Below are positions 6,586-13,282 of a stretch of 13,282 nt of DNA, one piece after another. A program made the position numbers and the translations under genes. Source of the DNA: Chryseobacterium gleum (GTDB lineage Bacteria > Bacteroidota > Bacteroidia > Flavobacteriales_C > GCA-002722245); the NCBI GenBank assembly GCA_945903925.1, contig CAMDPJ010000038.1, forward strand, positions 1 through 13,282, given 5' to 3'. The notes beneath the pieces were generated by a model. It was not told where the DNA came from and did no database searches. It saw nothing but the letters and a program-made list of their open reading frames with translations. Each line of letters opens with the position of its first letter. Positions within the stretch are counted from its first letter, which is position 1.

Positions 6586-6679
6586 TCATGGCGCTACCTG
6601 CACAATCTCCCACACTCCATTTCTATTCTCATACACAAATCTGTCGTGTAGCATTCTGCTATTCCTTGACAAAACTCAA
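6586..6679 (-). pseudogene. Decayed 3' fragment of pdxH (copy 1)
   Basis: Read on the minus strand, the last 21 codons give LHDRFVYENRNGVWEIVQVAP and a TGA stop, against the intact pdxH tail LHDRFVYEEQNGVWVIGQIAP. Upstream the match continues through EFCQG (EFWQG in pdxH), but a one-base deletion shifts the frame and the conserved W is lost. There is no 5' part and no start, so this is not a functional gene. Over the 21 tail codons, 9 are identical, 7 differ synonymously and 5 change the residue, which is less random than neutral decay would give. Confidence 0.8.
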
Positions 6680-6705
6680 TGCATGTATGCATCAGAATGA
6701 TACTT

Positions 6706-6804
6706 ATGGTTTTCGCGAATGACACTTCGCTAATTGATTCAATTCAGTTTACGCCAACTTACAACAAATTGAAATTGACGGGTAATATTCCTGAGAAGTT
6801 TTAG
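6706..6804 (+). pseudogene. Detached 3' fragment of the small lipoprotein gene (copy 2)
   Basis: Its 32 codons plus stop read MVFANDTSLIDSIQF and end in GNIPEKF, matching the C-terminus of the intact lipoprotein (6351-6449) with no indel. Eight codons differ synonymously and only two change the residue (H to K, D to E). The fragment lacks the signal peptide and most of the protein. It begins at an ATG by chance of the sequence and I see no promoter, so expression is unlikely. Confidence 0.82.
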
Positions 6805-6836
6805 TGATTTAAAACCAAACTCATCATACCCCAGTG

Positions 6837-6923
6837 CGTCATTGCGAGGTACTCCGAAGCAACCTTATCAAGAAACACTAATTAAAACACAATGAGTTTG
6901 CTTCGGGGTACCTCGCAATGACG
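6837..6923. repeat. CGTCATTGCGAGG-type palindromic repeat, copy 2
   Basis: The left arm 6837-6865 is identical to that of copy 1. The right arm 6895-6923 has two changes that break perfect pairing (AGTTTG for AGGTTG, and GGGG for GGAG). The loop is one base shorter than in copy 1. It lies just downstream of the pdxH stop and probably ends or protects the pdxH transcript. Confidence 0.83.
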
Positions 6924-6944
6924 AACTGAGTAAAAAAAATGTTC

Positions 6945-7574
6945 TTAAGGAGCTATCTGCCCAATCACCCAAACACCATTTTGCTCTTCATACACAAATC
7001 TATCGTGCAATCTTCCTGCTCTGCCTTGCCAAAATTCAAAACGGTTTGGAATCAATCTAAATCCGCCCCAAAAATAGGGACGAGGAACTTCTTGTCCTTC
7101 AAATTTCGTTGTAAATTCTTCTACTCTTTTTTCCAATTCGGTACGAGTGATGGTTGTACTTTGTGGTGATGCCCATGCGCCTATTTGACTGTCTCTCGGA
7201 CGGGTTTTAAAATACTCGTTGGAGTTTTCTTCTGATACTTTTTCCAACACACCTTCTACTCTAATTTGTCTTTCTAATTCTTTCCAGAAAAATAAAAGTG
7301 CTGCATTTTTATTGTCATCTATCTCTTTCGATTTAGCACTCGTATAGTTAGTGAAGAAAATAAAGCCTTTTTCATCCATCTCTTTCAACAATACCACACG
7401 CGAACTTGGCTTATTCTTTCTTACTGTAGAAAGCACCATTGCGTTAGCATGAAAAGCATCTACTTCCACTGCAAAACCAAACCATAATCGAAATTGTTCA
7501 AAGGGATTTTTAAGTAGATTACTCAAATCTAAACCTTGGTTTTTTTGATAATCTAAACGTTCTGCCTTTAGCAT
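6945..7574 (-). CDS. pdxH: Pyridoxamine/pyridoxine 5'-phosphate oxidase
   Basis: This 209-residue cytoplasmic FMN enzyme oxidises pyridoxamine or pyridoxine 5'-phosphate to pyridoxal 5'-phosphate. Family segments are present in order: PSSRVVLLKE (56-65) and FFTNYTSAKSKE (73-84) for FMN phosphate binding, RQIRVEG (102-108), RPRDSQIGAWAS (125-136) and the C-terminal FWQGRAGRLHDR (181-192), whose RLHDR contributes to substrate binding. The length is normal. It lies one base downstream of the NlpC/P60 gene and is probably co-transcribed with it. It is convergent with the lipoprotein gene, and its last ~95 bases exist as a decayed copy at 6586-6679. PLP made here is the cofactor of BioA, also in the window, though no regulatory link is visible. 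Confidence 0.95.
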   Translation of the reverse strand: MLKAERLDYQKNQGLDLSNLLKNPFEQFRLWFGFAVEVDAFHANAMVLSTVRKNKPSSRVVLLKEMDEKGFIFFTNYTSAKSKEIDDNKNAALLFFWKELERQIRVEGVLEKVSEENSNEYFKTRPRDSQIGAWASPQSTTITRTELEKRVEEFTTKFEGQEVPRPYFWGGFRLIPNRFEFWQGRAGRLHDRFVYEEQNGVWVIGQIAP

Positions 7575-7575
7575 A

Positions 7576-8343
7576 CTAAAATAAATTTTTAATGATTCTC
7601 AATCGGTGGGTGTACTGATTCAACTCTTTATTGAAGACACCTTGATGATCTAAATTATCTATTCTTACTTTGCCCGATGCATGTATGATTTTACCTGGTT
7701 CTACCACAATTCCTACATGCACAATTTTACCTGCTTCGTTATCGAAAAAAGCCAAATCACCAGCTTCTGCCTCTTCCACAAAAGAATGAGAAGTACCCAA
7801 TTCAAATTGCTGATAAGCATCGCGCGGCAAATTGTAGCCGCAAAGTTTATACACCATTTGTGTGAAGCCCGAACAATCGATCCCAAACGGAGATTTACCT
7901 CCCCATAAATAAGGCGCATTTAAATACATGAAGGCGTATTCTAATATTTTTCCTTTGCTGATGTCGGCAGGTTCAATCGATTTTCCATCGAACAAGAAAG
8001 TGCGATTTTCAATTTTAATTTCACCGTTTTTGAAAAGCGGCAAAGAACTTCCCATTACAATAGGTAAATAAGTAGCGCCTTCTTGCACCACTTGCACTAG
8101 GTCATCGGAAAGCACAAGGGGAGCCGACAAAAGCTCCCCGTATGTTTTTTCAGAAATTTCGAAATGTTGATTTTTTGAAATCCAGCAGTCGTAATCATCA
8201 AAATGAGTTTTAATTTTCACCCATTTTTCTTGTACTTCCATAACCGCATAAGCATCGCCAAAAAGCAATTGGGTAACCATCTCACTTTTATCGCTGCCCT
8301 CTCTTCTACCCGGAATATGACTTAATAAACAAATGCCAAACAT
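7576..8343 (-). CDS. NlpC/P60 (C40) peptidase with SH3-like N-terminus
   Basis: This 255-residue protein contains bacterial SH3-like segments (about 1-65, PGRREGSDKSEMVTQLLFGD, and about 75-125) and a C-terminal NlpC/P60 cysteine peptidase domain (about 130-255). The probable catalytic triad is C157 (GIDCSGF), H209 (IVHVGIV) and H221 (IIHASG). No signal peptide or lipobox is visible, so it is probably cytoplasmic. The layout resembles YkfC-type gamma-D-glutamyl-L-amino-acid (dipeptidyl) peptidases, which degrade imported murein peptides. That substrate is an inference; cutting cross-links in the wall would need export. ATG 8343 gives the expected SH3 start. Its stop is one base from the pdxH start. 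Confidence 0.9.
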   Translation of the reverse strand: MFGICLLSHIPGRREGSDKSEMVTQLLFGDAYAVMEVQEKWVKIKTHFDDYDCWISKNQHFEISEKTYGELLSAPLVLSDDLVQVVQEGATYLPIVMGSSLPLFKNGEIKIENRTFLFDGKSIEPADISKGKILEYAFMYLNAPYLWGGKSPFGIDCSGFTQMVYKLCGYNLPRDAYQQFELGTSHSFVEEAEAGDLAFFDNEAGKIVHVGIVVEPGKIIHASGKVRIDNLDHQGVFNKELNQYTHRLRIIKNLF

Positions 8344-8349
8344 AAAATT

Positions 8350-8381
8350 AGTTCAATGTTTAAAGTTCAATGTTCAAAGTT
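8350..8381. repeat. Short 14-bp tandem repeat upstream of the NlpC/P60 gene
   Basis: AGTTCAATGTTTAA, AGTTCAATGTTCAA and AGTT follow one another head to tail, about 2.3 units of 14 bp, in the 56-base gap between the GH20 gene and the NlpC/P60 start. On the minus strand its far end reads TAACTTTG (8375-8382), a match to the Bacteroidota -7 element, but I see no TTTG at the proper distance, so a promoter here is only possible. Confidence 0.6.
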
Positions 8382-8399
8382 AAGCACTTAAAACACAAA

Positions 8400-11000
8400 C
8401 TATTTAACTGTTGTTACTCTGCTTTCTCTTCCACTCACCGCAATCAATTTCAATGAAACTGTAGTTCCACTTTTTACAGGAGTTGGCGTTTTATACTCTA
8501 ACCATGTTTTACCGTCGACGCTGTATTTCATAGTGAAACCAGGATATTCTGTATTCATATGCAAAGTATCGTTCACCACTTTAGCACCGGGAGGAGGCAA
8601 ACGGAAATTCAATTTTTTAGAATTAGAAATATACTCTAAACGAACTAAATCTCTTTTCGCTAAGGTGTTCGAGAATTTGTTGTACTCAATATCCATTGCT
8701 TTTTGTCTGTCTTCTGGTTTAGCTATGCTCGCCCATTTTGGAGTTGAAGCCCAAGCTCTTTCTGCCAATGAAATAATTTTAGGAAAAGCCATGTATTCCA
8801 TTGCTTCGTGACCTTTAACCGTTTCTGCCCAAAGCTGACCTTGAATACCCAAGATATTTTGTTTGAATTTAGCATTCAATTTCTCTTTGTCTTTATCGAA
8901 ATTAGGAGCAATTGGGTAACCCATTCTATCTAATTTAGCCGTTAAGAAAATGTTGTAAGGAACAAAATCCCAAACGGTTCTTTCATTTACAAATCCACCC
9001 CAGTAGTAACCAGGTTCGTTAGGATCTTTATCGTAAGACAAATCGAAGTACAAGTTGTTTACGTTTGCCAATACCACTTTGTATCCAGCATTTGCCAACT
9101 GATAACCTCTATCTTCGCAACCCCAACCCCATACCGTATTCCAAACATAAGGCACAAATCCTTTACCCATGAAATCTTTGTTTGGTGCCATTACTTCTTC
9201 TTCGTTTTCATCCAATTTTTTTCTCAAACCAATTTCTTCCCAACCACCAGTTGCAATTTTTTTCTCAGCCAAAATAGTACTGAATCTATCCACGAAATAG
9301 TAGAACAAATCATGAGCTGTTTTGTATTTATCTGACTTCGCCATGAAATCAACACACACTGGAGATTTTTCCCAAACACCTTTTGGAATTTCATCGCCAC
9401 CAATATGCACCATGTTTAAAGTTGAACCAGCTTCAGTGTACATTTTCACTACCTCATCCACCACTTTTCCTAAGAATTTGTAAGTCGATTCTTGGCCAAC
9501 GTTTACCACATTGTCTTTGTAAAACTGAACTGACAAATACTCAGATTTATCGTTCACATCGTGCAACATATATTCTTTAGCTTTTGCTGCATCCGACTTA
9601 ATATATTTATTGTAACGCGCTTTCATAGATACCACGGCTGCACGCGCATGACCAGGGAAATCCAATTCAGGAATCACTTCAATATGGCGCTCTTTAGCGT
9701 ATTTCAAAATCTCTACGAAATCGGCTTTGGTATAAAAACCGTTACCATTGCTTGTAGCAGCATCGGCAAACGGACCAGAACCGTAAGCTGGCATCAACAT
9801 ATCGCTTTCGTCTTTGGTATGTCCGCGTTTAGAACCCACTTCAGTCAACTCAGGCAAACCATCAATCGCCAATCTCCAACCTTCATCATCAACAATATGG
9901 AAATGGAATTTATTCAATTTATAGAAAGACATTAGGTTTAATAAATTGATTACATCTTCTTTCTTTTGGAAGTTACGCACTACATCTAAGTGCATACCTC
10001 TGTAGGCCATTGAAGGATAATCATGAATTGATACACCTTGCACTTTAACTGTTTTAGTAGCTTTCACATAAGATTGAACATCTATTAATGCTCGTAAACT
10101 TTGAATACCATAAAACACGGCCGCATTGTCGTGTCCGACAATAGATACCCCTGCATTGCTTACACCTAAAGTGTATGCTTCATTTACGCCATCTACTTTT
10201 CCACAAGACAACTGAATCCCCTCTCCTTTTCCCTCCTGCGAAGCCAACTCAGCACCAATCAATTCTTTGACAGCAGCCTTCAACTGCTTCACTTCATTCT
10301 CTAATCCTTTATCATAGAAAATTTTAGTCTCCGCAGTAATCTCAAAATCACTTGCTCCTTTAGTATAAGACGATGGAGTAGGAATAATCGGGCAATATTG
10401 ATCAGCCGTTAAATCAGAGATAATGGCATTGGCAGCGTATCTGTTTTCTGGAGTTGGAATAATTGATTTATCCTCTGGTCCGCGATCAATCTGACTAGGC
10501 TTTGTTAATGGAGCATAAACCACATCACCTAATAATTCGGGAGCCATTTCAGCACCAGAAGTATCTTTAAAAACGATGTAAAAACCAACTGGTAAATCAC
10601 CAGTTTTAATCATCCAATCGTTGGTTTCGAAAGAAAAAAGCAAGTCGGCATTGGGTTGTAAAGTATCGAAACTAGCCGCAGGTTCAATTTTATAGAAATC
10701 ACCATTGATATTGGTAATGCTAACATCTCCTTTTACAGAGTTAGGCACCATGGTGCGGGCAGCATTAAAATAAATAGCCCAATTTTTCAATAAAAAAGCT
10801 CTGCCGTTATTGGTTAAAGTAAACGAGTTAACACTGTGAACACCGTCTTTGGTTTTAATGTTTTCTTCCATTTCATATAGAACACTAAAATCTTTCCCTT
10901 TAGGAGATTCTAACAAAACAGCCGTTTCTGTGCATCCTGTTATAAAGATGGCGCAGAAAAACAAAGCGTTGGCTAATGAATAAACGAATTTTTTAATCAT
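8400..11000 (-). CDS. GH20 beta-N-acetylhexosaminidase (chitobiase-like) lipoprotein
   Basis: This 866-residue enzyme removes terminal GlcNAc (or GalNAc) from chitin oligomers, glycans or murein fragments. The N-terminus ends in lipobox ITGC (C23), so it should be membrane anchored. Domains in order: chitobiase carbohydrate-binding-like domain (about 35-165), GH20 N-terminal domain (about 205-325), GH20 catalytic barrel (about 328-755) and a small C-terminal chitobiase-type domain (about 800-866). The catalytic pair is D536-E537 in HIGGDEIP; other hallmarks are YRGMHLDV (333-340), FHFHIVDDEGWRL (365-377) and a second-half WGWGCED. The four-domain layout and length match chitobiase rather than the shorter Bacteroidota hexosaminidases. 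It has its own promoter and no neighbouring susCD pair. Substrate preference cannot be read from the sequence. Confidence 0.94.
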   Translation of the reverse strand: MIKKFVYSLANALFFCAIFITGCTETAVLLESPKGKDFSVLYEMEENIKTKDGVHSVNSFTLTNNGRAFLLKNWAIYFNAARTMVPNSVKGDVSITNINGDFYKIEPAASFDTLQPNADLLFSFETNDWMIKTGDLPVGFYIVFKDTSGAEMAPELLGDVVYAPLTKPSQIDRGPEDKSIIPTPENRYAANAIISDLTADQYCPIIPTPSSYTKGASDFEITAETKIFYDKGLENEVKQLKAAVKELIGAELASQEGKGEGIQLSCGKVDGVNEAYTLGVSNAGVSIVGHDNAAVFYGIQSLRALIDVQSYVKATKTVKVQGVSIHDYPSMAYRGMHLDVVRNFQKKEDVINLLNLMSFYKLNKFHFHIVDDEGWRLAIDGLPELTEVGSKRGHTKDESDMLMPAYGSGPFADAATSNGNGFYTKADFVEILKYAKERHIEVIPELDFPGHARAAVVSMKARYNKYIKSDAAKAKEYMLHDVNDKSEYLSVQFYKDNVVNVGQESTYKFLGKVVDEVVKMYTEAGSTLNMVHIGGDEIPKGVWEKSPVCVDFMAKSDKYKTAHDLFYYFVDRFSTILAEKKIATGGWEEIGLRKKLDENEEEVMAPNKDFMGKGFVPYVWNTVWGWGCEDRGYQLANAGYKVVLANVNNLYFDLSYDKDPNEPGYYWGGFVNERTVWDFVPYNIFLTAKLDRMGYPIAPNFDKDKEKLNAKFKQNILGIQGQLWAETVKGHEAMEYMAFPKIISLAERAWASTPKWASIAKPEDRQKAMDIEYNKFSNTLAKRDLVRLEYISNSKKLNFRLPPPGAKVVNDTLHMNTEYPGFTMKYSVDGKTWLEYKTPTPVKSGTTVSLKLIAVSGRESRVTTVK

Positions 11001-11023
11001 AATTTTTTGATGTGAGTGAACTA

Positions 11024-11031
11024 CAAAACTA
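11024..11031 (-). promoter_or_regulatory. Promoter -7 element of the GH20 gene
   Basis: On the minus strand 11031-11024 reads TAGTTTTG, a full match to TAnnTTTG, 24 bases upstream of the GH20 start codon. The -33 region about 19 bases further up is T-rich but lacks a clear TTG. This places the GH20 gene in a transcription unit separate from the upstream phosphopantetheinyl transferase. Confidence 0.45.
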
Positions 11032-11084
11032 ACAATATTAAGGAAAGTAGAAAGAATTTTTACCGGACTTTAACCAGGCAGACG

Positions 11085-11735
11085 TTAAATAACTGAAAGA
11101 GAAGATATTTCAAGGATTTCAAAGTCGGTTTTTGCGCTTGTAGCCAATGTTAAAACATCACTGGTGTTTTTCTGTAAATCACTTTGGAAAAACCATCTTT
11201 CATCAATAAAATCAATGCTTTCAGGAAGTACATTAAACGACTTCAACGGCATTCTTATTCCAGTACCTGCTGCCTTCACCAATGCCTCTTTACGTGTCCA
11301 TATATAGGTGAAAGCCTCTTGCAAATCATTTTGCGTTTTAAGCCACTCCACTTCTTCCTCGCAAAAAAAGCGCTCGGCCAAGAGCAAACTACCTTTGCTT
11401 TTTAGCTCCACATCTACCCCTATTTTAATATTTTTGGCCAAAGCCACAATCACTTTATTGGCGGTATGCGAAATACTAAAATCGATGTTGCCTGAGATAA
11501 AATACTTGCCAAACTCACTTTTTTGAATCTGAGAGAATTCATGGTGTAATCCGATTTCACCCAAAGCTTTTTGTAACACCAACTTACTCAATAAACTTCT
11601 GTGAAAATCTCCTGGCGTTTTATATCGGTCAATTTCGTGTTGCAACAAAGCAGGAAGTGACGATAAAAGTTTTCTTCCTTCCTCGCGCGAAGGAAAATCG
11701 TCAACGCTTACAATATAGATTTTAGCCTTTTGCAA
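11085..11735 (-). CDS. 4'-phosphopantetheinyl transferase, Sfp type, TTG start
   Basis: This 216-residue enzyme transfers 4'-phosphopantetheine from CoA to a serine of an acyl or peptidyl carrier protein. Sfp-superfamily motifs are clear: DFSISHT (85-91), IGVDVEL (105-111; D108 and E110 for Mg) and WTRKEALVKAAGTG (146-159; E150 is the third Mg ligand). The length is typical of the two-lobe Sfp form. No ATG fits the N-terminus: the first sensible codon is TTG (11735-11733), two bases after the stop of the upstream gene, and it yields QKAKIYIVSVD, as expected for the family. Initiation probably depends on translational coupling. No PKS/NRPS gene is nearby; its target could be the fatty-acid ACP or a distant cluster. 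Confidence 0.9.
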   Translation of the reverse strand: MQKAKIYIVSVDDFPSREEGRKLLSSLPALLQHEIDRYKTPGDFHRSLLSKLVLQKALGEIGLHHEFSQIQKSEFGKYFISGNIDFSISHTANKVIVALAKNIKIGVDVELKSKGSLLLAERFFCEEEVEWLKTQNDLQEAFTYIWTRKEALVKAAGTGIRMPLKSFNVLPESIDFIDERWFFQSDLQKNTSDVLTLATSAKTDFEILEISSLSVI

Positions 11736-11737
11736 AG

Positions 11738-12277
11738 CTATTTAATGAAATAATTTATTTTTTTCGCCAATTGTGTAGCATCACTTTTACTGAGCTGAAT
11801 ACCAATTCTTCGCACATTATCGTGAGCAGTAAACTCTAAAACCGGAATACCTATCATCCAGGAGCTTTGGTTGATGGAATTCAAGAAACCTTCTTCGTTC
11901 TCCGATTGATATTTTAAGGCAGTACATTTTTCTGTTTCGTATACTTTTTCAATTCCTCGTCCGCCAAATTCTTTTACATAACGAATTTGTTTATCGCTCA
12001 CTTTAATTCTCTCTTTACCCGAACGTCTCCAGCGCAAAGCATTTAACACATGAAATTCGAAATAAGCCCACAGAGCTAAAAACACTACCATGAACAATTT
12101 CTCGTTTTTGCTGTAATCGAAAAAAAACTGAGAGGCCACGGCAATTCCGCAGGCAGTCCAAGCTATAAACCAAATCAACACCAAGTTAAACTTGTTTTTA
12201 TCGAAAGCCGATTTAATCTCGACATACAATTCGTTATTTCCTTCTGTATAGAAAATTTGATTACCTATTTTCTTCAT
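11738..12277 (-). CDS. Membrane protein of unknown function with two predicted helices
   Basis: This gene encodes 179 residues. Two hydrophobic segments (about 31-53 and 59-80) form a hairpin, with charged residues (RWRRSGKER) directly after the second, placing both termini in the cytoplasm by the positive-inside rule. Residues about 90-179 form a beta-rich soluble tail reminiscent of a PH-like membrane-associated domain, which is a guess from pattern only. The gene overlaps the end of bioA by 17 bases and stops two bases before the phosphopantetheinyl transferase, so all three are probably one transcript. I do not recognise the family, and no enzymatic motif is visible. Confidence 0.78.
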   Translation of the reverse strand: MKKIGNQIFYTEGNNELYVEIKSAFDKNKFNLVLIWFIAWTACGIAVASQFFFDYSKNEKLFMVVFLALWAYFEFHVLNALRWRRSGKERIKVSDKQIRYVKEFGGRGIEKVYETEKCTALKYQSENEEGFLNSINQSSWMIGIPVLEFTAHDNVRRIGIQLSKSDATQLAKKINYFIK

Positions 12278-13282
12278 GAACTTGATTTAAAAAAAGTGAT
12301 ATTTCGGTGTAAATGTAATCCAATTCGTCTTTTGTAATGCAATAGGGAGGCAAGATATAAATCACATTGCCAAGCGGACGAAGTAAGATATTACGTTCTA
12401 TGAAATGATTGTAAATTTTATCGCGAAGAGAATTAAAATAGGAAGTTCCTGCTGGCGTTTTCACCTCCAAAGCTGTTATGGTACCAATATTTCTAGCTTC
12501 AATTAATGCAGGATGAGCACTCATTTTATCGCTCCATTCTTTTTGCCAAATAGACAAATCATTGATTTTGTTCTTCACTTCAACTTGAAGCAACAAATCA
12601 ATATTGGCGCAAACAGCAGCGCATATTATAGCATTGCCGGTGTAGGAATGTCCGTGAAAAAAAGTTTTGAATTTATCTTCGCTCACAAAAGCATCGAAAA
12701 TAGTTTGCGTGCACACCGTAACACCCAAAGGCAAAACACCGCCAGTGATGCCTTTCGACAAGCAAACGATATCCACATCTTCTTTTAAATATTCAATGGC
12801 AAAACATTTTCCTGTGCGGTAAAATCCGGTTAAAACTTCATCGGCAATGCACATAACATTTTTCGATTTGGCATATTGAATCAATTCATCAAGTGCAAGA
12901 GGCGAATACATTTTCATGCCCGCTGTCCCCATAAGTAAAGGCTCAAAAATAAAAAGAGCTGTGTCGTCTTTTATAGCCGCCTTCAATTCTTCTAAAGATT
13001 GTTTTTCTTGTCCGGGAAAAGGTGCTTGAATAAAATCGACATCAAACATTAGCGAATCAAAGGCCTGAGTAAAAGCACTTCTCTCGCCCACAGCCATAGC
13101 ACCAAAAGTATCACCATGGTAAGAACCCTTAAAAGCTATAATTTTTGTTTTCTTTTTTCCTTGATTGAACCAATATTGCAAACCCATTTTAATGGCCACT
13201 TCTACAGAAGTAGATCCATCATCTGAAAAGAAAACTTTAGAAAAATTAGAGGGCAACAAATTCAAAACTTTTTGTGAAAGCT
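12261..13282 (-). CDS. bioA: Adenosylmethionine-8-amino-7-oxononanoate aminotransferase (5' end outside window)
   Basis: This PLP enzyme converts 8-amino-7-oxononanoate to 7,8-diaminononanoate in biotin synthesis, using S-adenosylmethionine as amino donor. The frame is open to the right edge, so about 339 residues are visible and roughly the first 90 of a usual ~425 are missing; internal TTG/ATG codons near the edge are not the true start. Hallmarks are FFSDDGSTSVEVAIKM, KGSYHGDTFGAM (PLP binding), ADEVLTGFYRTG (the aspartate contacting the PLP ring), CLSKGITGG (Schiff-base lysine) and FFHGHSYTGN. A C-terminal LPPYCIT segment supports BioA over other class III aminotransferases. The stop overlaps the membrane-protein gene by 17 bases. 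Confidence 0.93.
   Translation of the reverse strand, partial: LSQKVLNLLPSNFSKVFFSDDGSTSVEVAIKMGLQYWFNQGKKKTKIIAFKGSYHGDTFGAMAVGERSAFTQAFDSLMFDVDFIQAPFPGQEKQSLEELKAAIKDDTALFIFEPLLMGTAGMKMYSPLALDELIQYAKSKNVMCIADEVLTGFYRTGKCFAIEYLKEDVDIVCLSKGITGGVLPLGVTVCTQTIFDAFVSEDKFKTFFHGHSYTGNAIICAAVCANIDLLLQVEVKNKINDLSIWQKEWSDKMSAHPALIEARNIGTITALEVKTPAGTSYFNSLRDKIYNHFIERNILLRPLGNVIYILPPYCITKDELDYIYTEISLFLNQVHEENR

Larger units (their letters stand above)
6351..6679. repeat. Duplicated gene-junction segment, copy 1
   Basis: This segment aligns with 6706-7039 at an offset of 355 bases, drifting to 360 through small indels. It contains, in order, the real 3' end of the lipoprotein gene (6351-6449), a long hairpin repeat (6482-6569) and a decayed 3' end of pdxH (6586-6679). 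Homology is strong across the hairpin and recognisable throughout. Before 6351 and after about 6680 similarity fades. Confidence 0.85.
6706..7039. repeat. Duplicated gene-junction segment, copy 2
   Basis: This is the counterpart of 6351-6679. It contains a detached lipoprotein-gene tail (6706-6804), a second hairpin repeat (6837-6923) and the true 3' end of pdxH (from 6945). A 26-base stretch with little similarity (6680-6705) separates the two copies. Confidence 0.85.

Noticed and set aside
6482..6923. Short CRISPR array
   Set aside because: There are only two units about 355 bases apart, each an inverted repeat with gene fragments between them, and no cas genes.
6939..7169. Plus-strand frame opposite pdxH
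   Set aside because: It is an antisense shadow of the well-supported pdxH gene.
9383..9935. Plus-strand frames inside the GH20 gene
   Set aside because: They are antisense shadows within an uninterrupted 866-codon hexosaminidase gene.

Overview
The window is AT-rich and almost certainly from a member of the Bacteroidota. The evidence is Bacteroidota-type promoter elements (TAnnTTTG at 758-765 and 11024-11031), weak Shine-Dalgarno sequences, lipoproteins with Bacteroidota-like signal sequences, a DUF4369/DUF5106-like secreted protein, and protein sequences throughout that read as Bacteroidota homologues. I cannot place it below phylum level from sequence alone.

Layout. (1) 1-390, minus strand: 5' part of a secreted DUF4369-like protein cut by the window edge. 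(2) 391-781: intergenic, holding a probable structured RNA with a terminator-like end (536-696), a palindromic DtxR/MntR-type operator (709-730) and a promoter (735-765). (3) 782-5856, plus strand: a compact manganese/iron uptake operon, mntR-troA-troB-troC-troD, followed by smpB, which overlaps troD. A GTAGGGG-type hairpin repeat lies between troB and troC. The troC permease carries a C-terminal DtxR/MntR-like domain, so the operon encodes two candidate metal sensors, one soluble and one attached to the membrane. (4) 5857-6944: a second GTAGGGG hairpin repeat, a small lipoprotein gene, and a diverged duplication of the junction between that gene and the convergent pdxH. The duplication leaves two gene-tail remnants and two copies of a long hairpin repeat. 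(5) 6945-11000, minus strand: pdxH, a cytoplasmic-looking NlpC/P60 peptidase one base away, and a large GH20 chitobiase-like lipoprotein with its own promoter. (6) 11085-13282, minus strand: a tightly packed bioA (cut by the window edge), a two-helix membrane protein of unknown function, and an Sfp-type phosphopantetheinyl transferase starting at TTG.

How it works together. TroA captures metal at the outer face of the inner membrane, and TroB with TroC/TroD imports it. MntR senses the imported metal and probably represses the operon at 709-730. The fused domain on TroC is a second place where cytosolic metal could be read, as in the chlamydial YtgCR arrangement. The right half is housekeeping and scavenging: PLP synthesis, murein peptide processing, chitin-derived sugar release, biotin synthesis and carrier-protein activation. 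No tRNA, rRNA, CRISPR array, transposase or phage gene was seen. The unusual content is the fused regulator, the putative ncRNA, and the duplicated repeat-bearing junction.
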